Shown: positions 58,301-64,000 of the stretch, in pieces | Layout: each line of letters starts with the position of its first letter | Position numbering within the stretch: the first letter of the stretch is position 1 | From: an uncultured Muribaculaceae bacterium | GTDB lineage: Bacteria > Bacteroidota > Bacteroidia > Bacteroidales > Muribaculaceae | Length of the DNA stretch: 64,000 bases | Assembly (NCBI GenBank): GCA_910577355.1 | Contig: CAJTMY010000010.1 | Location: 1-64,000, forward strand | Direction: 5' to 3' | Notes under the pieces: generated by a model | Database searches by the model: none | Told to the model about the DNA's origin: nothing | The model's input: the letters and a program-made list of their open reading frames with translations, nothing else | Made by a program: the position numbers and the translations under genes

Positions 58301-59248
58301 ATGACAAACAGATATGTGGTCTTGCTTGCGGCAATCCTTATGATGTCGCCTGCCGAATTATGCACGGCCCAGACAAATTCATCCAAAGTTTATTCGAGCA
58401 CAGTGAATCCGTCCATACCGCAAAGCGTCGCAATATGTGGACAGACAATCAGTCTTGACCTTTTGGATTATGCCGAGCGATACGATCGCGAGCTCACTTC
58501 GCTTCTATATACACATGGCAATACATTGCTTATGATAAAGCGCGCCAATCGCTATTTCCCGCAGATGGCTCCCGTGCTGCGTGCCAATGGCATGCCCGAT
58601 GACCTGCTTTATCTTGCATGCGTGGAGAGTACGCTCAATCCACGTGCCATGTCGCCGGCCAAGGCTGCGGGCATGTGGCAGTTTCTCGCGTCCACGGCCA
58701 AGGAGTACGGGCTCGAAGTCAATGACGAGGTGGATGAACGGTATAATATCGAAAAAGCCACAGCGGCGGCCTGCCGGTATTTCAAAAAAGCGCTTGCTCG
58801 TTACGGCGGTTCCTGGACATCTGTAATGGCTGCATACAACGGAGGTATGACACGCATCACCAAGCAACTCGACGCCCAGCTTGCCGATGATGCCTTGGAA
58901 TTGTATCTCGCCGATGAGACACAGCGCTATCCATTCCGCATCATGGCTACAAAAGCCATCATGGAAAATCCCGCCGCATATGGATTCAGACTTACCGCCG
59001 ATGATCTCCATCTGCCACGCGCTGTCGATATCCTGGAAGTCAAGGGTTCTGTCGAAAGCTGGGCCGAATGGGCTCGTGAACATGGGATATCATATCGAGA
59101 TCTGCGCGAGGAGAACCCCTGGATACGCAGTCCGAAACTCACCAATAAAACAGGCAAGACATACAAAGTGCGTGTTCCAATGAAAGACGGTCTGAGCCGC
59201 AGCACTGCCCGCAAGGCCGTATACAACCCTAAATGGATAGGCAAATAA
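58301..59248 (+). CDS. Lytic transglycosylase (SLT domain)
   Basis: A 315-aa exported murein hydrolase with signal peptide 1-23 (ending CTAQ). The SLT domain (about 85-220) has the catalytic Glu in CVESTLNPRAMSPAKAAGMWQF and the family MAAYNGG motif. The C-terminal part (about 240-315) resembles a short LysM-less tail seen in MltD-like proteins of Bacteroidetes. It cleaves the glycan backbone to give anhydromuropeptides during wall growth. It has its own promoter next to rprXY. Confidence 0.92.
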   Translation: MTNRYVVLLAAILMMSPAELCTAQTNSSKVYSSTVNPSIPQSVAICGQTISLDLLDYAERYDRELTSLLYTHGNTLLMIKRANRYFPQMAPVLRANGMPDDLLYLACVESTLNPRAMSPAKAAGMWQFLASTAKEYGLEVNDEVDERYNIEKATAAACRYFKKALARYGGSWTSVMAAYNGGMTRITKQLDAQLADDALELYLADETQRYPFRIMATKAIMENPAAYGFRLTADDLHLPRAVDILEVKGSVESWAEWAREHGISYRDLREENPWIRSPKLTNKTGKTYKVRVPMKDGLSRSTARKAVYNPKWIGK

Positions 59249-59253
59249 GAGTG

Positions 59254-62073
59254 ATGGGCAAAGCTCCGGATATGACATCTCCCCTCAGTGTTGTAGGGGC
59301 AAGAGTCAACAATCTCAAGAATATTGATGTAGATATACCCCGCGACGCGCTTACGGTCATCACCGGACTGTCCGGCTCGGGTAAGTCGTCTTTGGCTTTT
59401 GATACGATCTTTGCTGAAGGACAGCGACGCTATATCGAGACATTCTCGGCATATGCCCGCAATATGCTCGGCAACCTCGAACGTCCCGATGTGGATTATA
59501 TCACGGGGCTTAGCCCTGTCATCGCCATCGAGCAGAAGACCGTGAACCGGAACCCGAGGTCCACCATAGGCACCACTACCGAGATCTACGACTTCCTGCG
59601 CCTGCTGTACTCACGTATCGGTCGCGCCCGCTCGTATCTGACCGGCAATGAAATGGTGCGCTATTCCGATGACAAGATCGTAAGCCTCATATTACAGCGG
59701 TTCAACGGACGCAGGATATATGTTCTCGCTCCGCTTGTGAAAAACCGCAAAGGGCATTACAAGGAATTGTTCGAGACATTGCGTAAGAAAGGATTCCTGC
59801 GTGTGCGTGTCGACGGCGAACTTATGGAGATCACGCAGGGCATGAAACTCGACCGTTACAAAAATCACTCGGTGGAGCTTGTCGTAGACCGCCTGCGGGC
59901 GACAGACAAGGATCTGCAACGTCTGCGCGACACGGTCGAGAGCGCGCTTGTCCAAGGCGAGAAACAGGTCATGATCTATGATGTGGACAATGATGATATT
60001 GCTCATTATTCGCAACTGCTTATGGATCCTGCAAGCGGATTGTCATACCGCGAGCCTGCCCCGCATAATTTTTCGTTCAACTCGCCGCAGGGATATTGCC
60101 CAAAATGCAAAGGCTTGGGATACGTGAATATCATCGACCGCTCTAAAGTGTTGCCGGATGACTCGCTTTCGATACACGACGGCGCATTCACCCCTTTGGG
60201 CAAGTATAAGAACACCACGATATTCTGGCAGCTCTCATCGATATGCGAAGCTTATGGCGCGACACTGAAGACTCCAGTGCGCGAACTTGGAGAGGAATGC
60301 CTTGACGAGATCCTCAACGGTACAGACCGTCGTCTCATTCTTAAGAATGAAAGCATGGGGACGGTGACGCCCATGGGCGTGTACGAAGGCTTGCTGAAAT
60401 ATATCGACATGCAGCAGGCCGATGATGCCGGAGCGGCGGCTCAGAAATGGAGCGGCCAGTTCTACACACGCTGCGAGTGTCCCGAATGCCACGGAGACCG
60501 GCTCAACCGCGAGGCTCTTCATTTTTTTATCGACGGGCAGAACATCGCACAACTTTGCCGTCTTGATATTGAGGCGCTCTACGAGTGGTCCAAAAATATA
60601 CTCGGTCGCCTTGACGACCGCGACGCAAAGATAGCGTCCGAGATAATAAAAGAGATCAGCTCAAGACTGAGATTTTTAGTGGATGTGGGGTTGGGATATC
60701 TTCAGCTAAACAGAGCGGCGGCCACACTCAGCGGCGGAGAGAGCCAACGTATAAGGCTTGCCACTCAGCTCGGCTCGGAGCTGGTAAATGTCCTGTATAT
60801 TCTCGATGAGCCATCCATAGGCCTGCACCAACGTGACAACCGTCGCCTTATAGACTCGCTGAAACGTCTGCGCGATTCCTCCAACTCCATCATAGTCGTA
60901 GAGCATGACAAAGACATCATGCTCGAGGCCGACTACGTAGTGGATATAGGCCCCGGAGCCGGACGTAAAGGCGGCAATGTGGTATTTGCCGGCACCCCCG
61001 CCGAGATGCTTGAATCTGATACTGTAACGGCATCATATCTCAACGGGAACCGCCGCATAGAGATTCCGGCATCCCGCCGCAAGGGCAACGGCAAGACTCT
61101 GCAGCTGCTCGGCTGCACCGGTCATAATCTCAAGGATGTTGATTTCATACTGCCGCTCGGCACATTCACATGTGTATCGGGTGTGAGCGGATCGGGCAAA
61201 TCATCGCTTGTCAATGCGACGCTCGAACCTATATTGTCTCAACATTTCTATCGTTCCACCCGGCAACCGCTGCCTTATCGCGAGATAATCGGCATCGACA
61301 ATATCGATAAGGCCGTTACCGTCGACCAATCGCCGCTTGGACGCACTCCACGATCAAATCCCGCCACATATACAGGGCTGTTTACCGATATACGAACCTT
61401 GTTTGTCGGTCTTCCGGAAGCGAAGATCCGCGGCTACAAGCCGGGGCGCTTCTCATTCAATGTAGCAGGGGGACGCTGCGAGGCATGTGGCGGCAACGGA
61501 TACCGCACTATCGAGATGAACTTCATGCCCGATGTTCTGGTGCCCTGCGAGGTGTGCCATGGCAAACGTTACAACCGAGAGACGCTTGAAGTGCGATATA
61601 AGGGCAAATCTATCGCCGATGTACTCGACATGACCATCAATCAGGCGGTGGAATTCTTTGCCGGCGTGCCAAAGATTCTGAAAAAGCTTACGGTACTTCA
61701 GGAGATAGGTCTCGGCTATATCAAGCTCGGGCAGCCGTCATCGACCCTGTCGGGCGGCGAGAACCAACGCGTGAAACTCGCTACCGAGCTCGCTAAAAAG
61801 GATACCGGCCGCACACTGTATATCCTCGATGAACCTACCACCGGACTGCATTTCGAAGATATACGCACTTTACTCGGTATACTCAACCGGCTTGTCGACC
61901 GGGGCAATACGGTGCTTGTCATAGAGCACAACACCGATGTGCTGCGCAGTGCCGACTACATAATAGACATGGGTCCCGACGGCGGGGCAGGGGGCGGTAT
62001 GATACTCGCTCAAGGGACTCCCGAAGAAATAGCAAAAGGTGATTCACCTACCGCAAAATACATATTTGAGTGA
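59254..62073 (+). CDS. uvrA: Excinuclease ABC subunit A
   Basis: Damage-recognition ATPase of nucleotide excision repair, 939 aa from the ATG at 59254; an upstream ATG at 59233 would overlap the transglycosylase gene. Two ABC modules are evident: Walker A GLSGSGKSS and GVSGSGKSS, signatures LSGGESQRIRLA and LSGGENQRVKLA, and D-loop regions ILDEPSIGLHQRD and ILDEPTTGLHFED. Zinc-finger cysteines CPKCKGLG, CECPECHG and CEACGGNGY/CEVCHG are present. The sequence matches the Bacteroidetes UvrA1 pattern (RYIETFSAYARNMLGNLERPDVD), not UvrA2. Confidence 0.97.
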   Translation: MGKAPDMTSPLSVVGARVNNLKNIDVDIPRDALTVITGLSGSGKSSLAFDTIFAEGQRRYIETFSAYARNMLGNLERPDVDYITGLSPVIAIEQKTVNRNPRSTIGTTTEIYDFLRLLYSRIGRARSYLTGNEMVRYSDDKIVSLILQRFNGRRIYVLAPLVKNRKGHYKELFETLRKKGFLRVRVDGELMEITQGMKLDRYKNHSVELVVDRLRATDKDLQRLRDTVESALVQGEKQVMIYDVDNDDIAHYSQLLMDPASGLSYREPAPHNFSFNSPQGYCPKCKGLGYVNIIDRSKVLPDDSLSIHDGAFTPLGKYKNTTIFWQLSSICEAYGATLKTPVRELGEECLDEILNGTDRRLILKNESMGTVTPMGVYEGLLKYIDMQQADDAGAAAQKWSGQFYTRCECPECHGDRLNREALHFFIDGQNIAQLCRLDIEALYEWSKNILGRLDDRDAKIASEIIKEISSRLRFLVDVGLGYLQLNRAAATLSGGESQRIRLATQLGSELVNVLYILDEPSIGLHQRDNRRLIDSLKRLRDSSNSIIVVEHDKDIMLEADYVVDIGPGAGRKGGNVVFAGTPAEMLESDTVTASYLNGNRRIEIPASRRKGNGKTLQLLGCTGHNLKDVDFILPLGTFTCVSGVSGSGKSSLVNATLEPILSQHFYRSTRQPLPYREIIGIDNIDKAVTVDQSPLGRTPRSNPATYTGLFTDIRTLFVGLPEAKIRGYKPGRFSFNVAGGRCEACGGNGYRTIEMNFMPDVLVPCEVCHGKRYNRETLEVRYKGKSIADVLDMTINQAVEFFAGVPKILKKLTVLQEIGLGYIKLGQPSSTLSGGENQRVKLATELAKKDTGRTLYILDEPTTGLHFEDIRTLLGILNRLVDRGNTVLVIEHNTDVLRSADYIIDMGPDGGAGGGMILAQGTPEEIAKGDSPTAKYIFE

Positions 62074-62112
62074 ATTACAGCCTTAAATTGTCGTAATATG
62101 CGAAATTTTGAT

Positions 62113-62120
62113 TATTTTTG
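62113..62120 (+). promoter_or_regulatory. -7 box for the M3 peptidase gene
   Basis: TATTTTTG matches TAnnTTTG 28 nt before the GTG at 62149; the nearest -33-like ATTG (62087-62090) is spaced 22 nt, slightly long. Confidence 0.5.
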
Positions 62121-62148
62121 CAGAAACCAACCTTAAATACATCTGTTC

Positions 62149-64000
62149 GTGAACAAGAAACTTTTATTATTTGCCGCAGTTGCCGTCATAGGGGCGGGAG
62201 CCGCGGGTATCGCAGCCACAATGGATAAAGAACCAGACAATCCTTTCCTGCAGAACTACACCACCGTCTACGAGATCCCACCGTTCGACCAAATCAAGAC
62301 CGAGCACTATATACCCGCTCTCAAGGCCGGGATCGCCAAGCAGGAAGCCGGTATCCTCGACATCTGCAACAATACCGAGGATCCGACATTCGACAACACA
62401 GTGATACCTTTTGAGGATGCCGCCGAGACATTGAACAAAGTGGTGCTCGTATTCGCCGCTCTCGAGGAATCCAACTCCTCGCCAGAGATGGTGGCCGTAG
62501 CCGAGGAATTCTATCCTCTTTACTCAGAGTCGCAGGATGCGATAATGATGAACGACAAGCTCTTCAACCGCTTCAAGTACCTGTATGACCACCGCAATGA
62601 CCTCGGCATGGCGCCCGATCAGATCCGGGCCGTAGAGACTTATTACAAAAACTTTGTGCGTGCAGGCGCTCTACTTGATGAAGCACAGAAGGAAGAACTC
62701 AAGAACCTCAATACCGAGCTTACAAACCTATACCTTCAGTTCAACAAGAACCTTCTCAATGCCACCAACTCGTTTGCCATCGTGATCGAAGACCCCGAAC
62801 GCCTCTCCGGACTTCCTGCCAATACAGTGGCCATAGCTGCCGAGGAAGCTCAGAAACGCGGCCTCGGCGAAGGCAAATGGGTATTTACTCTGCACGCACC
62901 GTCTCGTCTGCCGGTGCTGCAATATGCCAACGACCGCGATCTGCGTGAGAAAATGTACAAGGGATACACCACTCAGGCATCTTCGGGAGAATATGACAAC
63001 CTGCCTGTCATCAACAAGATTCTCCAGACACGCGCCAAGAAAGCCGCACTACTTGGCTTCGAAAATTATGGCTCATACATGACCGACAACGTCATGGCCA
63101 AGACAGTTGCAAACGCAGAGGATCTGCTCATGCAGATATGGATACCTGCCGTGGCAAAGGTCAAGGAAGAGGTAAAGGAAATGCAGGCACTCGCCGACCG
63201 CGACGGAGCTAATCTCACCATAGAGCCTTGGGACTACTATTATTATGCCGAGAAAGTACGTGCCGACAAGTATGATATCGACGAGAACGAACTCCGCGCA
63301 TACTTTGCCGTGGATTCGGTACGCAACGGCATATTCAACATGGCCGCACGTCTCTACGGCGTGAAATTCACCGAGATGCCCGACGCACCGAAATACTTTG
63401 ACGAAGTCAAAGTCTACGATGTCACCGATGCCGGCACAGGTGAACACATAGCTGTATTCATGACCGACTACTTCACGCGTCCCTCAAAACGTCAGGGCGC
63501 ATGGATGAGCGAATTCAAGGGTTCGTGGATCAATCCCGACGGCACAGCTTCACGCCCGGTTATATTCAATGTAGGCAACTTCACTCCTCCCACGGCCGAT
63601 ATGCCTTCGCTTCTCAGCATTGACGAGGTACAGACAATGTTCCACGAATTTGGCCATGGCCTGCACGGCATGCTTTCCCGCGCGCGTCTCAAAAGTCAGG
63701 CCGGTACGAATGTCGACCGCGACTTTGTTGAGCTGCCTTCGCAGATCCACGAGCACTGGGCTTTCCAACCCGAGCTGCTTCGTACATACGCACACCATTA
63801 CAAGACTGGTGAGACTATCCCTGAGGAACTGATCGAGAAAATTCAGGCCTCGTCCAAGCACAACAGCGGTTTCCGCACAGCCGAACTCGTAGGTGCCGCT
63901 CTTCTTGACCTTCAATATGGCAAGCTCAATCCTACGGGTGATGTGGACGTAATGGCCTTTGAGGACTCTGTACGCAATGCCATCGGCATGCCTGCCGAAC
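62149..64000 (+). CDS. M3 family metallopeptidase (peptidyl-dipeptidase Dcp type), 3' end outside window
   Basis: The open frame runs from a GTG at 62149 to the window edge without a stop: 617 codons of an expected 680-700. A signal peptide-like start (NKKLLLFAAVAVIGAGAAG) suggests a periplasmic location. The M3 core includes the zinc-binding HEFGH (residues 499-503; codons 63643-63657) in TMFHEFGHGLHGM and the downstream glutamate region FVELPSQIHEHW. It removes dipeptides from peptide C-termini during peptide nutrition, consistent with the S9 peptidase in the same window. The GTG start is chosen for the signal peptide. Confidence 0.92.
   Translation, partial: MNKKLLLFAAVAVIGAGAAGIAATMDKEPDNPFLQNYTTVYEIPPFDQIKTEHYIPALKAGIAKQEAGILDICNNTEDPTFDNTVIPFEDAAETLNKVVLVFAALEESNSSPEMVAVAEEFYPLYSESQDAIMMNDKLFNRFKYLYDHRNDLGMAPDQIRAVETYYKNFVRAGALLDEAQKEELKNLNTELTNLYLQFNKNLLNATNSFAIVIEDPERLSGLPANTVAIAAEEAQKRGLGEGKWVFTLHAPSRLPVLQYANDRDLREKMYKGYTTQASSGEYDNLPVINKILQTRAKKAALLGFENYGSYMTDNVMAKTVANAEDLLMQIWIPAVAKVKEEVKEMQALADRDGANLTIEPWDYYYYAEKVRADKYDIDENELRAYFAVDSVRNGIFNMAARLYGVKFTEMPDAPKYFDEVKVYDVTDAGTGEHIAVFMTDYFTRPSKRQGAWMSEFKGSWINPDGTASRPVIFNVGNFTPPTADMPSLLSIDEVQTMFHEFGHGLHGMLSRARLKSQAGTNVDRDFVELPSQIHEHWAFQPELLRTYAHHYKTGETIPEELIEKIQASSKHNSGFRTAELVGAALLDLQYGKLNPTGDVDVMAFEDSVRNAIGMPAE

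Noticed and set aside
58301..62073. UvrA2-type paralog
   Set aside because: The signature segments and full-length layout match the ordinary Bacteroidetes UvrA1.

Overview
The window looks like the chromosome of a gut Bacteroidales bacterium of about 50% GC, most likely Muribaculaceae. That placement is inferred from gene content and promoter style, since no rRNA is present. The supporting evidence is a set of Bacteroidetes-specific families (DUF4827, DUF4876, DUF6850, DUF5686 and a DUF4492 protein ahead of cydAB), lack of Shine-Dalgarno sequences, and many promoters of the Bacteroidetes form TTTG-N19-20-TAnnTTTG. I saw no tRNA, rRNA, CRISPR array, insertion sequence or prophage. Coding density is high, and the only gene-free stretch over 300 bp (38703-39180) holds a probable structured RNA.

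Layout. 1-7200: leftward genes for a secreted phosphodiester glycosidase, TpiA, and a unit panC-panD-ffh-folD-capA. 7300-13900: a small HTH protein and a universal-stress protein facing a leftward unit of a small membrane protein, dxs, trkA and trkH. 13950-19850: an S9 peptidase with yigZ, then the cytochrome bd operon (DUF4492-cydA-cydB). 19900-27800: an ABC-F protein and the operon valS-DHH phosphoesterase-DUF4827 lipoprotein-glmM. 27840-31460: rightward patatin, GH13 amylase and prs, closed by a strong terminator. 31480-33040: a GC-rich MINPP-type phytase gene divergent from a short TPR gene. 33100-38700: a rightward surface operon of a TonB-dependent receptor, a DUF4876 lipoprotein and a DUF6850 beta-barrel. 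38800-39080: a leftward RNA with its own promoter. 39150-43600: rlmD, a CYTH protein and a DUF5686 outer-membrane protein. 43600-46900: a TPR sensor kinase without its phosphoacceptor histidine, divergent from a glutaminase-fold protein without its catalytic residues. 46940-55160: a 4-alpha-glucanotransferase and the operon DUF4250-UvrD helicase-nspC-GT2-radC. 55200-64000: a degenerate Rossmann protein, an RprXY-type two-component pair, a lytic transglycosylase, uvrA and an M3 peptidase cut by the window edge.

Most of the content is housekeeping: isoprenoid, pantothenate, folate, PRPP and cell-wall precursor synthesis, tRNA charging, DNA repair, microaerobic respiration, potassium uptake and intracellular glucan turnover. 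The parts most likely to hold undescribed biology are the paired kinase and glutaminase pseudoenzymes, the TonB-DUF4876-DUF6850 surface operon, and the unassigned RNA at 38799-39042.
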